The notes below the pieces were generated by a model. The model did no database searches. It had not been told where the DNA came from and saw only the letters and a program-made list of their open reading frames with translations. A stretch of DNA of 64,000 bases from Psococerastis gibbosa (Eukaryota; Arthropoda; Insecta; Psocodea; Psocidae), in assembly GCA_963971405.1 (NCBI GenBank), contig OZ020489.1, positions 6,014,001-6,078,000 of the forward strand. Reading direction: 5' to 3'. Below, one piece after another: positions 54,045-64,000 of the stretch. A program made the position numbers and the translations under genes. Each line of letters starts with the position of its first letter. Within the stretch, counting starts at the first letter, position 1.

Positions 54045-54051
54045 TATAAAA
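54045..54051 (+). promoter_or_regulatory. TATA box of lipase gene 1
   Basis: TATAAAA lies about 30 bp upstream of an initiator-like GTCACTT (54073-54079) and 74 bp upstream of the ATG. Predicted transcription start about 54076, giving a short 5' UTR of about 43 nt. Confidence 0.75.
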
Positions 54052-54118
54052 GGCGGCATATCAGCCTAATAAGTCACTTTTACATTAGCTTACAAGTTGG
54101 AAGCAAACATACCTAAAA

Positions 54119-57100
54119 ATGAAAGTTTTGTCAGCTGCTTTCGCCCTTTTTGCATTGGGTAAGTAAAAATCTTCAGATATACTATTTTTATAATTAGAGC
54201 TAACTCATTTGGGTGGGGGTCCCATCCCCAAAACTTCCAAAAAAGCGACAAAAACGTTTTTTTTAAAAAACGACTCCAATGATTTCCTTTAAATTCAGAT
54301 ATTGCAGTCATATTTGCAAAGTTTAATTAAATTGATGGTTTGCTTCAGGGGCAAACATGCCCAAACAATGGTTCAATTTTCATGAGAAAAAATTACAAAA
54401 AAAATTGGCATTTGCCCAGGTTACCTCCCCCTGTAGACAGGGGACTGGCCCTAACTGGCCTTTCTTCGTTATCATCATTTGGACCAATAGTTTTCGGATC
54501 GAGGGGCCGGTAACCCGCAGGATCCTAGCCTGAACCCATCTTTCGATAGGAACAGGACTTTTTGGCTTTTTAAGGCCGGGATAGCCTAACACCGTTAGCC
54601 GTAGAGACACCCCCAACCCCCCGCACACAGGCCCTAACTGGCCCTAACTCCACTAGGTAGGCTTTGCAATAAAACCAAAGTAATTCCTAGTATTTATTTA
54701 TTCAAAGATAGTTTGGCCCGACGCTTTTTTTTTTCAAATTATATACTGCTATCAAAATTCCTCAAAATTACCAAGGTAACGGCTGGTCTGGAACACTCTA
54801 TGGCCGTATCTATACTACAAGTTGTGTGTATGATCTTGAAGTCGGTCACAGGCCACAATTTGGGCCCATAGGTCCCCCTGTCCTACTAATCGAGGTCTAT
54901 TGTTGCTGTGAATCTCGCTTTGGCAGCAGGTAGGACTACCGTCAAAGGGCGAATTTTGCCTCCAATTTAGGGGGGGGGGGGTCAGCGGGTAGATTCAGAG
55001 GATTATAACATTAAAAAACATTATTATTTTTAATTCCCACTGTAAACCCATTGTTATTTAGTGTAAGTTATTTTTTTTTGGGGGGGGGGGGGGTCCGGAC
55101 CCTCTGACCCCTCCCTAAAATCCGCCCTTGCTACCGTCATTATAGCAACAGGGCACCCTAGATTCTTAAGTCTGGGGCGACAAATCATAAATAAATATTG
55201 GCTTTTTGTTGTTCTATTACTAAGCCAACCTAGCGGAGTTAGGGCTGTAAAGTCCTCTCTTACACTCAAATAGCATGACCCGGGACCGCCTGCTTTACAT
55301 GCCCTCCGAAGCATGGCCAGAAAATGAAGCCAGTGTGGGACTCGAACTAACGACTTTTCGGGTGAAAGTCGGAGTCTGTACCACTACTCTACAGGTCCTG
55401 CAATATGGGAAAATTTAGGGGTAACACTTTCAGTATTGACTTCTTTAAGCAAATCTGCTCTCAACAAAGTGAGATGATTTAGACATTGTGGACCTTAACT
55501 GTTGGACCGTGTTTTAAATAAATTATACTTGAACTTTAAACGATATGATATATGCTTTATTATTCCAATCCTCCATTATTGACTGTCTCCTGCCACGACA
55601 TTTTATCAAAACAAACATCACAACAGAGCCCCGGGCCTTTGCTACTCTTGCTACGTGGCTAATCCGGCACTGTACCTACTGGACTAATTTCTTTGTTTCA
55701 GCTTCTGCTGAGCATCTCATCACTACAATCAATGAGAACGGTGAATACGTCACCGAAGATGTGGACGTGCCCACCGCTGTAACCTTTGCTGTCGACATCA
55801 ACAAGCTTCGTTACTTTCTATATACACGGTACGGCAATTGTTTTGTCCAAAAATTAAGTACAGTCGATAAACAGTGTGTTCACAGAGCTATAAAAAGATA
55901 TAGATGGAGGTAAACACAGAGGTTTTTTAAGTCAAAACTTTTCAATAGGGAATGAGGAAAAATCCGGACACTGCAGGTCTCGAACCTATACGATCTGCGC
56001 CTGTCTCTATTTCCGGATAGAATGTCATGCTAAAAATCGAAACCGTTAATTCGGTTTTGGCTGCCCTTAATGTAGTCCTGTAACTCTAACCTGAGGTCTC
56101 ACATAGTGTCCTTCTGGATACACCTATCCTTAGCTCAGGTAGCGATATCAGCCCCTGCACTAAGTCCTGTTGATTGCTTCGTTATACTTCGAGTACTTTC
56201 GTCCCTGTAGGGTAGCAACTCAACAACAGCCTTGCCAACAGACCTGCACGTGTTTGTACAGTCTGACAGTTTTTGTTTGCACAGTCCCTATCATGTACAA
56301 AGTCATTGCAGCCTTAGAGGAGCTGCACCAGGATGCGCAGTGTACAGAATAATCACTTTGACCAGTTGGTGCAACTCTGCAAGTTGAAATGAAATGAAAT
56401 GAAATGAAAATACGACTTTATTGTAAACAAAACAAAAGGCGAACAATAAGACTATAAAGTCTTGTTTTCATGCTAACCTTAAAAACCAGAAGTTGGAGAA
56501 ATCTTCTTCTTCTGGCTCTACAGCTCTTGATGGACTTTGGTCTGCACAACACTCCACCAGTCATGGTTTTGTACAACGCTCCACCATCTACCTACACCCA
56601 ACTCGCGAGGTTCAGTTTCTAATTCGTCATTCCAGCGGTTTCGTAGACGCCCCTGTCATGTTTCCCGCCCGTCATGCTTGCTTTGTAGATTATGTCCGGC
56701 ATGGCTGACATTCTTACAACGTGACCAGTCACCTTAGACGCCGCGCTTTCAAAAAACGTGCTATGTCTTCGCCATTGAGTATTGCGAAAGTTAGAGAAAT
56801 GGAGTGAATATTTACATATAAAATGAGTCTATTGTAACTTACGATAATATGGTTTTTGTACGAATTACAGAAGCAACATAGACAACGGATACGAGCTGAA
56901 GCACAATGACGTCACCAACCTCAACAACTCACCCTTCAACCCTAACCGCCCTACCAAGTTTATTCTCCACGGCTGGCAGAGCAGCTACGAAGCGGCACCC
57001 CCGCAAGGATTGAAGACTGGTATGTAACAAGGCATGCAGGGAATTTGATTTCATATTAGCTTGCGACCCTAGGCATTACAGGTATTAGCTTTGTAAAAAA

Positions 57101-59456
57101 CTGTACAGTCAAAGCTGTTCTACTTCAAAACATCACAGTCCAGAGAAAACTGTCCAAATACTTTATGTACAAGCCCACCTTGTAATTTGCCATGCTTATT
57201 GTCGATCGGTTAAGAAACGGAAAATAAGACACTTCAGCCATGTGATGAGGAACGAAAAATATCAACTTCTGCATGTAATTAACTAAGGGAAGATAGAAGG
57301 ATAGAGGGCTCCCGGCAGAAGAACATCCTGGTTGATAAACCTGAGGCAGTGGTCCAAATTGCCAATCTTCGATAGAAGAGGCATCAACTGCCGATCTACT
57401 TGACGATGCAGCAGAATCCGGGATGATAGGCCGTGGACGTTCTGAAAACGTACATCCGAAGTAAGCAAGCTTTCAGATCTGATGCATACTTTTTTACATC
57501 AGCTACTAGCATAGGTTCTTGGTAGCAACTCTCCTTAAAATTCAAAACCTTCTTTGCAGCTTTCCTCCAAGCTCAAGACGTGAACGTGATTCTTCTCGAC
57601 TGGAAAGCGTACAACGCCCCATACCTATCAGCGGTCGGTAGCGCCAAAAATGTCGGCAAGAACTTTGCGACTTTTATCAACTTTCTTGTCTCCAGAGGGC
57701 TTCAGACCAGCAATATTCACGTTATTGGACACAGCTTGGGAGCACACATTGCTGGGTTTATCGGCAAAAATATTGGCACCAAGGTTGCTCGCATAACAGG
57801 TATAACATAGCAAAAACAATATAGTGGGTTTTTTATAGGCTTAACCTGGACCAATGGTTGCATAGTTCCACAAACATGTTTTTTTTTTAAAGAGGTATTT
57901 TAGTTTCCCTCTTCAATTCGGTTTTAGCTTCTACTTGTTACTTACTATGTTACATACCGAATAGAGCAGTGATCAAGGCCGTGCCCAGGGGGAGGGTCCA
58001 AGGGCTCCTGACCCCCTCCGAAATAAAAGAGCTTTACACTGGATAGAATAGACTTTCAATAATAAAATACGTAAAATTTTTTTTGGACCCCCCCTCCCAA
58101 ACAAAAACCTGGGCACGGCCTTGGCAGTAATAAAGAGAGAGGATGGAGAGGATCCTCTAGCAGTCGCCCTCGTGCCACGGTGTTTTGTTGTTGTAACTGA
58201 AATTAGAGGATAGAGAAAAACTGGACGTGGCGGGATTCGAACCCACGATCTACGCCTAACCGGGCCGTCGCCTTAACCACTCGACCACAAGCCCGCACAA
58301 GAACAACTTAAGAATATCCTCTACTTATATGCTCGTATTGACATGATTCGTAATGTTGTTGTTGTGCTATGTTACATACCTCCGCATTATATACAGCAAG
58401 TTTCCTCCAGCAGATAATTGCATTTTTCTGCAGGTCTCGACCCGGCTGGTCCCATGTTCGGCGACAGCAAGGCTCAGGACCGTCTTGACGCCAGTGATGC
58501 CATCTTTGTAGATGCCCTCCACACCAGCACGCTGGCCGGTATCAACAAGCCAATCACACAGGCCGATTTCTTCCCCAATGGTGGCTCCAACCAGCCAGCC
58601 TGTCTGAGCGCCTCCGTCTCTGGTAAGTTGGCAGCACTGAAACCCAACACTGGGCTAGTTAAAATAAACATGAAGATATTTTATTTTTGACTGTTTTTCG
58701 CTTCCACCAAGGATATGTTTTTTAAATTTCTTGTCTCACATTCTTCGACCATTCAGAGGTTTGGCAAAATGAAACGTTTTTTTCGACTCATTGGAGCACG
58801 ACGGGATTTGTTGCTGTTTGGAAGCGGACAAGTCGTACTCTGATTGGGCGAACAAGAAGTGGCAGAAGGAAGCATAAGGCATAAATAAATAAATATCCTC
58901 GGCCGGAGAGAATGTCCCATCGGTCCTGTATACTGTATACACTACAGTCTGTAAATGGTGCACTGCTTTTTCATTAAAAAAATTACTATTATGATATTGA
59001 ACGACAATAAAGTAATTAACAAACAAAATAGTCAAAATTAATTAATTAAATAAATATCGTGCAGAACGATTAAAATCCTAAGGTCAGCATAAGAGGCAAT
59101 CAGGCTCGCTCTTCGTTTCAGGGTAATGTCTGACGGCACATATTTAGAACATCCTCAGGATTAGCTCTTAGATCTTCTCATGCTCTGTTATACAGTCAAT
59201 CACTTCCAGTGTTCTCCGTTCATTTTCTTGACCGAATTCTTCCACTTTTTCAGGAGGTTGTGACCACACTGCTGCCTACGACTACTACGGAGTCACAATC
59301 GCCGACAGGTCCAGGTACCCCGCAAGGAAGTGTTCCTCTGCCAACGACGCTAAGGTTGCTGACAGTAAGGCGAATCCCTGTGTCAGCTCCAACGCCGTTT
59401 TAGGAGACGATGCTGTCAACCGATCGCCATCTGGCATTTATTATGTAGCTGTTTAA
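54119..59456 (+). CDS. Secreted pancreatic-type lipase / phospholipase A1-like protein
   Basis: Alpha/beta-hydrolase of the animal pancreatic lipase family, likely cleaving dietary or stored acylglycerols or phospholipids outside the cell. Six exons: 54119-54158, 55702-55828, 56871-57019, 57560-57799, 58434-58622 and 59254-59456. Phases agree and give 315 aa. A signal peptide (MKVLSAAFALFALGASA) covers residues 1-17. Family blocks are DINKLRYFLYTR, NPNRPTKFILHGWQ, VNVILLDWKAYNAPYL, the nucleophile elbow GHSLGAHIAGF (Ser about 164), ITGLDPAGPMF (Asp about 188), VDALHTST and CDHTAAYDYYG (His about 253). The Asp-His spacing is shorter than in vertebrate pancreatic lipase, and there is no C-terminal PLAT domain, as in many invertebrate lipases and phospholipases A1. 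Substrate cannot be fixed from sequence. Introns hold SINEs, RTE tails and hAT MITEs. A paralogue follows downstream. Confidence 0.92.
54820..55185 (+). repeat. SINE-D copy split by a hAT-type MITE
   Basis: TATGATCTTGAAGTCGG through TTTGGCAGCAGGTAGGAC and, after the insertion, GGCACCCTAGATTCTTAAGT follow SINE-D at 3960-4135. The interruption is the element at 54944-55130. Confidence 0.7.
54944..55130. mobile_element. hAT-type MITE with perfect 8-bp duplication
   Basis: Ends AAAGGGCGAATTTT and AAAATCCGCCCTTG, with poly(G) tracts near each end. Flanked by CTACCGTC at 54936-54943 and 55131-55138. Confidence 0.85.
55188..55399 (-). repeat. SINE-A copy in lipase intron 1
   Basis: Near full-length minus-strand copy: tail ATAAATAAATATTGGC at the left, TTACACTCAAATAGCATGAC, and a well kept head (GGACTCGAACTAACGACTTT; GTACCACTACTCTACAGGTC on the plus strand). 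Confidence 0.8.
56388..56760 (-). mobile_element. Two adjacent non-LTR retrotransposon 3' ends in lipase intron 2
   Basis: 56388-56490 matches the LINE 3' UTR at 10195-10290 and ends, on the minus strand, in an (ATTTC)n tail. 56500-56760 is an RTE-like 3' end ('gctgtagagccagaagaagaag' on the minus strand) with degenerate coding upstream. Confidence 0.65.
57195..57480 (+). mobile_element. RTE-like ORF2 C-terminal fragment in lipase intron 3
   Basis: Frames read VKKRKIRHFSHVMRNEKYQL then RRTSWLINLRQWSKLPIFD, with a stop between them; same block as 9600 and 43500. Dead. Confidence 0.65.
57975..58123. mobile_element. hAT-type MITE with 8-bp target duplication
   Basis: 149-bp element with perfect ends CAAGGCCGTGCCCAGG and CCTGGGCACGGCCTTG, flanked by GCAGTGAT (57967-57974) and GCAGTAAT (58124-58131). 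In lipase intron 4. Confidence 0.9.
58207..58325 (-). repeat. tRNA-like element bounded by AGAGGATA inverted ends
   Basis: On the minus strand GGGCTTGTGGTCGAGTGGTT has a Ser/Leu-type D-arm and GTGGGTTCGAATCCCGCC a perfect B box and T stem, but the acceptor stem does not pair. The unit begins and ends with AGAGGATA and its complement. It is the unfolded relative of the snap-back copy at 7079-7226. Confidence 0.65.
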
Positions 59457-60342
59457 ATACATAATTATTAGACTACTATAGTATATTTTTGTTTTACTTA
59501 CTTAGGGGTAATCGGTAATCAAATTTTTAGAAAACAGCGAGAGCTAATTAATCAAGTAATCAAGGAAAAACTTATAACTGAGGACGATCAGTGTTGCCAA
59601 TAGAATTTACCATGGGGTAGTCTGCCATCGGTAAATCTTGTGAACACAGCATTAACCTTTACCAGTAGATTAAAGAAGCGAGCCGAGGCAAAAATAGAAC
59701 TTAGTTACCGGTAGGTACTTGAGGGAATAAAAGTGTAACCTGAAAAAGGCTGAATCCTAGATCCTAGTCCTTCGCTAAGAAAAACGGTTGTGAAGAACAA
59801 AGCAGCAGCAGTACTGGTAAGCAGACACTCAGCAGAGGCACAATAGTCTATGATACAAAAAAACGTACCCCAAAATAGGGAAAAAGGGGAGTCGCAGAGA
59901 CCCCCTTCATTGCATTCACTATGAAATTAATGAATTTACAACGGAGGGTAGTGATGCAGATCAGTATCTGATGTAGATTGTTTAAATAGAAGGCTTAGCC
60001 TATTATATATCATCGTTACCGCTTCCACGAGCCTTCTTACAATTCATGACTGTGTGGAAATGGTAACGCGAGTTACGAAGAAGACGAAGAATGTTCACTT
60101 AGGTTTGGTTCCACAACAAAACGCGCATAAAAGCCGAAAGAAATTTTCTGCTCACTAACTATTTTGAATCACGCCAGTCATTCCGTGAACACTACAGACT
60201 GCAATTGCAATATAAGGCTAAAACATTGCAACGACATATAGTTTTCCCGAGAAAAAGTTTATGTCCGGTAATAAATTACGCATAGAAGTTATAGTCCTAA
60301 TATAATTGGACATTAATTTTTATGGAAGTGACTAGATATTAC
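59457..60342. other. Intergenic spacer between tandem lipase genes
   Basis: Contains the lipase 1 3' UTR and the lipase 2 upstream region. The only AATAAA nearby is in GGGAATAAAAGTG (about 59727), 270 bp past the stop. No gene. Confidence 0.45.
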
Positions 60343-60349
60343 TATAAAA
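60343..60349 (+). promoter_or_regulatory. TATA box of lipase gene 2
   Basis: TATAAAA about 30 bp upstream of an initiator-like ACAGTC (near 60374) and 84 bp upstream of the signal-peptide ATG, the same layout as lipase 1. Confidence 0.65.
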
Positions 60350-60426
60350 CAATGAAGATCCAAAGAACAATAGACAGTCGCGTGTGAACAGAGTTTCCGG
60401 CTAGATTAAAAATAAATAAATAAAAA

Positions 60427-63039
60427 ATGAAGATTTTATCAATTCTTCTATTTGGCTGCATCCTTTGTGCTGTAGGTAAGTGGAAAAGACGGGCTCTGTT
60501 ACACAGTAGCAGGGAACTTAAACCGAAACCAAAAATTTTATTCATTGAGCGTAGGGTATGAGCCTAAGACATAAGTTATGTCTAAGATATCGGGCTGGGG
60601 CGTCCTTAAGAGCAAATAGGACACCCTACTACGCGTTTTTCGTACAAAGTAGAATTTCACAGGAAATATTCATTGTAGCCCTAACAAAAACATCGCACCC
60701 TCTAGAAGAAGTAATCCCCTATGATATTTGGCCGAAACTAACACCGATCGGCCACAGTTTTTCGAACTCCTTCCTCCGGACTCCCAACCGTTTTTTGCAG
60801 AAATCAAGATCAATAACACCGTGGCCAATCAGTGTAATAGACAGGGATATGCCATATATCAATATATGTGTGTCGAGGAGTATTTTTGCTAATATATGCG
60901 ATATTTTTGACAGCTCTACGATCAATAGTTTATGAGGTATCTGGACTCGTATCTGTATTTTGTTAAGTCATTCTTTCGCCTGTTTCAATGCGTTAATGGT
61001 AATCTTGTCTCAGTTTGTCCATTATCGCTTGTAGCCGGTGTAGGTTGACATCGAGGACGTATCCCAGTTTTCCAATGGCCTAAAATTCATACGGACACAA
61101 TAAAAATAATGTCCGAAATCCATTGGGTTGTTGGCATTGGACAAGAGACCTATGGGCCTGTCAATAAAAAGTTCTTCAAAAAATTACAATTATGAGGCAT
61201 CAGATTTTGTTCACTTTGGCGGCTATTCCATCGGCAAATTTGCTTCACTAAAATTCACTTGTGTTTTGAGATGTTTGTTTATTTTATTTTAAGGAGACTA
61301 TTATTTAGATACTTAACTTATCTATTATAAATTAAGTTATAATATTATTAATGATGTATGCTACCATATTGTAATTTAACGTATGATAGATAAGTTAATG
61401 TGTCTACATAATAGTCTCCTTAAAATGAAACAAACAAAAAATCTCAAAACACAAGTGAATTTTAGTGAAGCAAATTTGCCGGTGGAATGGGCGCCTTAGT
61501 AAGGATTTTCCCCCTCAGATTGCCGCTTAGGAATCTTTGATCCCCTTCCCAGGCCCCAGTCAAATAGTATGCTCAGGATGAACTCCCACACAAGTATCTT
61601 GTATACAAATGTGTCGTGTTGGTTGGCACGGCTCCGCAGCCGCATGGTTATGATGCAGAAATATAGCTCGTTTAGTCGCATTTCGAAAAATTTGATTCGT
61701 CCAGGAGGCACGTGAATTTTTGTTCGGACGCGAGCTATGTCACCCCCCCCCCCCCCCACAGGCAATATCTACTTTTACAGAGCTATCATTGAGGAATCAG
61801 TAGAAAGAAGTGTTTCTCTACATTTTCATACAAGGTTTGAGGTCATGATTGGCTACAGTTAAGTAACTCCTTCAGGCGCTGATTCCACCAACGTCAATAG
61901 TGATATTAAATGTTTTTTGACGTGGTAGCAGACATTTTTAGACAGTTAGCCATACTAAAAATGTCTGCTGCCACGTCAAAAAACATTTAATATCACTATT
62001 GACGTTGGTGGAATCAGCGCCTTAAACTGACATCCCGACCATACATTTTTGTACAAATAGCTGTGGGTCCATCCATGTTAATGACAGCCACATACTGTAG
62101 GTAGCCTATATATCAAAATCTAGAGGAGCACTTCCTTCTGATAATTCGCTAGTGATAGCTTCGATGGCAAGGTGGTAGCGTGCTTGTACTTGTGCGAGTC
62201 TCTGCGCGCCATGCGATCGGAGACGTGTCGTAGCTCAGCACAAGTATTAATTTACTCATTGAGGCGACTGAAGAGGTCAATCGGATACATTCATTAAATT
62301 GTTTGTATGCGATTAACCTTTTTATAAAAAAAAAAAGCTCTACTATAGATATTTCCTTCGGTACCTATACTTATCGAGTTTTTGAACATTTCTTAAGCTG
62401 GACTCCAGCACCTCTGCCCAATAGCTGGTTGCACTGTTTGCAGTCATAATAACATCAGTCAAATTGGGTAAAATGACTTAGCAAAGTTAATAAATTTTCG
62501 TTTCTCCATACAGAATGCCAGCTATCGCACCCTCCGACCCAAGACCTTCAGGGGCCTCAGGCTCCAAGCCTTGTTCCTCAGCTGCCACGGCTGGGGAGCC
62601 AAGCACCTCAGGGGCTTCCACCTCCTGGTACTCTGCCTCAGCTGCCACGACTGGGGAAACAAGCACCGCACGGGCTTCAGCCTTCTGGTGGTGTACCTGA
62701 GCTGCCACGACTGGGGAAACAAGCACTTCAGGGGCTTCAGCCTTCTGGTAGTCTACCTCAGCTGCCACGACTGGGTAGCCAAGTACCTCAGGGGCTTCAG
62801 CCTCAGCAGCTGCCTCAGCCACAACTTCGGAGACCTCAGCTGCCTCAACCTCTGAGCTCCGCATCTCGGTCTCTCAGCCATGCACTTGAGGAGATTCAGC
62901 TTGTTAGCAATGAATACTACGATGATGACAATGAGACGGAAGAGATTGAGGAAGAGGACTTACCTGCTGTGGGCGCTTCAGCACTGAGCGGTGGCGTTGA
63001 CGTCGACATAAATAAGCTCCGCTTCATCCTATACACAAA
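60427..63039 (+). CDS. Lipase paralogue with repeat-rich N-terminal extension (partial, runs off window)
   Basis: Exon 1 (60427-60475) encodes a signal peptide, MKILSILLFGCILCAVG. Exon 2 (62514-63039) starts after TCCATACAG and, in the phase required by exon 1, is open for all 526 nt. It contains no ATG-based reading of its own, so it is easily missed. It encodes ECQLSHPPTQDLQG, four 20-residue repeats of the type PQLPRLGKQAPQGLQPSG-x-x, a Gln/Pro/Leu-rich linker, an acidic stretch (YYDDDNETEEIEEEDLP) and finally VDVDINKLRFILYTK, which aligns with the start of the lipase domain in gene 1 (VDINKLRYFLYTR). The exon ends with the same phase-2 junction as gene 1. In gene 1 the equivalent exon is 127 nt, so about 400 nt were added. 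The catalytic exons must lie beyond 64000. The 2-kb intron carries two MITEs and a SINE-B. Confidence 0.8.
60476..61217. other. Lipase 2 intron 1, left part
   Basis: No coding signal that fits the lipase frame. The open frames at 60558-60935 (plus) and 60719-60925 (minus) have no recognisable content. Confidence 0.35.
61218..61495. mobile_element. PIF/Harbinger-like MITE, subfamily 2
   Basis: 278 bp, ends GGCGGCTATTCCATCGGCAA and TTGCCGGTGGAATGGGCGCC, flanked by TTT and TTA. Inner TAAGGAGACTAT blocks as at 53126-53383. Confidence 0.8.
61875..62021. mobile_element. PIF/Harbinger-like MITE, short form
   Basis: 147-bp almost perfect palindrome, ends GGCGCTGATTCCACCAACGT and complement, flanked by TCA and TTA. 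Contains GACGTGGTAGCAGACAT as in the 13694 family. Confidence 0.85.
62158..62335 (+). repeat. SINE-B copy in lipase 2 intron 1
   Basis: Complete copy from GCTTCGATGGCAAGGTGGTA to the TTGTTTGTATGCGATTAACC segment and A tail. Best preserved copy in the window. Confidence 0.8.
62578..62817 (+). repeat. Coding minisatellite, four 60-bp units
   Basis: Unit starts CAGCTGCCACGACTGGGGAA and repeats exactly every 60 bp four times, in frame with lipase 2 exon 2, giving 20-aa repeats. Units 2 and 3 are nearly identical; units 1 and 4 are more diverged. Confidence 0.9.
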
Positions 63040-63159
63040 GTAAAGTTTTAGAACATAACTAAATTGATAATATGCCTGGTAAAAAGTATCAACTCCATCG
63101 ATTTTTTTATCCATTTAATAGAAAGTGCTTACACAGGCTTAGCATACTTATAATTTGCT
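63040..63159 (+). other. Lipase 2 intron 2, start
   Basis: Begins GTAAAG after the exon 2 donor. Nothing else recognised before repeat R3. Confidence 0.4.
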
Positions 63160-63960
63160 TTCCTATTTATATGTATATGTTATTTATGTTATGAAAGCTT
63201 TGTGATGGACGAAAATTTCGATTCCGTGATTTTAACGGAATTAGATTTTTTTTAACGAAATGTCTGTCTGTCTGTCGTCCCATCGATTTGTGGAAAAAAC
63301 TACCTACTCGATGGATTTCGAAGAAATTCAGCATGTAGGTAGTTGATAAAAATCACACCTCTGATAAAATTTCATAATTTTGGGGTAACCAGCCAAAAAA
63401 TGCCTAAAATTTGTTCTCTCAAAAACAACTAGGTACAGCGATTCTTTTTTAAAGGACATACTGTAGTCGTATCAATATAAATAAATCCCGCTTCCCCATT
63501 AATAGTTTGGTTCTGGGGGTAAAACAAAATAAAAAATAAAAAAGTACATTTTCATGGAAAATTACCAAAAATAATTATTCTGTGGAATCATTCGATCAAT
63601 GCTTTCTAACTTCAGGTATGTTTTAGGTGCTAATAAATGGAGTAACAAAAACAAACAAGCTGCATTCCTAAATTTTGAATTTGAAGAAGAAATTGTTAGC
63701 CTATTTGAATAATTTATGGATAATAATCAGTGCCCCCATGCATTATCACAAGTATTGTGCAGTATTTTATTGGTCTGACCAATATAGACTATGCTTATGC
63801 ATCGATCAAACCATAGTGCTTCTAGGATAGGGAAAATACAAGGAGCCGAAATTTAACTATAGGAGAAGTATATGTACTATAGGACTATTTTATCTGCAAC
63901 GGTACTTAGGAGCTTTTCACAATTTTAGAGCGTTTCAACCCCAAACACAGCGAAATTCGA
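63160..63960 (+). repeat. Repeat R3, longest copy
   Basis: Joins the 5' block (GAAAGCTTTGTGATGGACGA, CGAAATGTCTGTCTGTCTGT, CAGCATGTAGGTAGTTG; compare 4880-5110) with the 3' block (AGTTTGGTTCTGGGGGTAAA, CAGGTATGTTTTAGGTGC, AGTAACAAAAACAAACAAGC; compare 7540 and 27840). At least 700 bp; class unknown. Confidence 0.6.
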
Positions 63961-64000
63961 ATGGTGAGATTAAATGTTTTGTTTAGGAGCAACATGTACG

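Noticed and set aside
58207..58325. Functional tRNA (Ser/Leu-like) gene
   Set aside because: The T arm and D arm look good, but the acceptor stem fails to pair and the element is bounded by repeat ends shared with 7079-7226.
60558..60935. 125-codon open frame in lipase 2 intron 1
   Set aside because: No homology that I can see, and it does not fit the splice phase of the lipase gene.
62487..62864. 125-codon minus-strand frame with Glu/Ala/Val-rich repeats
   Set aside because: It is the reverse strand of the 60-bp minisatellite in lipase 2 exon 2. The plus-strand frame is fixed by splice phase and ends in lipase-domain sequence.

Overview
The window is AT-rich invertebrate nuclear DNA, with multi-exon genes, GT-AG introns, and many transposon relics and SINEs. 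There is no bacterial, organelle or viral gene organisation. Protein similarity and TATA-plus-initiator promoters fit an arthropod best, but I cannot name the species.

Positions 1-20000 hold no convincing host gene. They are a graveyard of RTE-like and other non-LTR retrotransposon 3' ends, several SINE families, hAT-type MITEs with 8-bp target duplications, PIF/Harbinger-type MITEs with 3-bp TTA/TAA-type duplications, and hairpins. Positions 20000-38000 are gene-rich: a small THAP-domain gene (+), selenocysteine lyase SCLY (+), the mitochondrial S-adenosylmethionine carrier SLC25A26 (-), and the DEAD-box helicase DDX1 (+). SLC25A26 and DDX1 are head to head, with 290 bp between their start codons. 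METAP2 (-) occupies 39949-48886. Then comes another repeat-rich interval containing a hAT transposase remnant. The window ends with two tandem secreted lipase genes (+), the second running off the right edge.

I rebuilt every host gene exon by exon, checking splice phase. SCLY is 394 aa, SLC25A26 270 aa, DDX1 719 aa and lipase 1 315 aa. All keep their family's catalytic or signature residues and look functional. METAP2 is 452, 462 or 512 aa, depending on the use of two tandemly duplicated poly-lysine exons.

The most unusual observations are: (1) the second lipase gene has a long Pro/Gln/Leu-rich N-terminal insert built from four 20-residue (60-bp) repeats plus an acidic stretch, all in one exon with no ATG of its own; (2) METAP2 has two frame-compatible duplicated poly-lysine exons that could be alternatively spliced; (3) SCLY and DDX1 each carry a decayed partial copy of an exon in the intron just downstream of it; (4) the transposons are nested, with clean target-site duplications. 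The housekeeping genes do not form one pathway. SCLY (selenium recycling), SLC25A26 (SAM import into mitochondria) and METAP2 (initiator-Met removal) all touch sulfur or selenium amino-acid metabolism, but I regard their proximity as probably chance.
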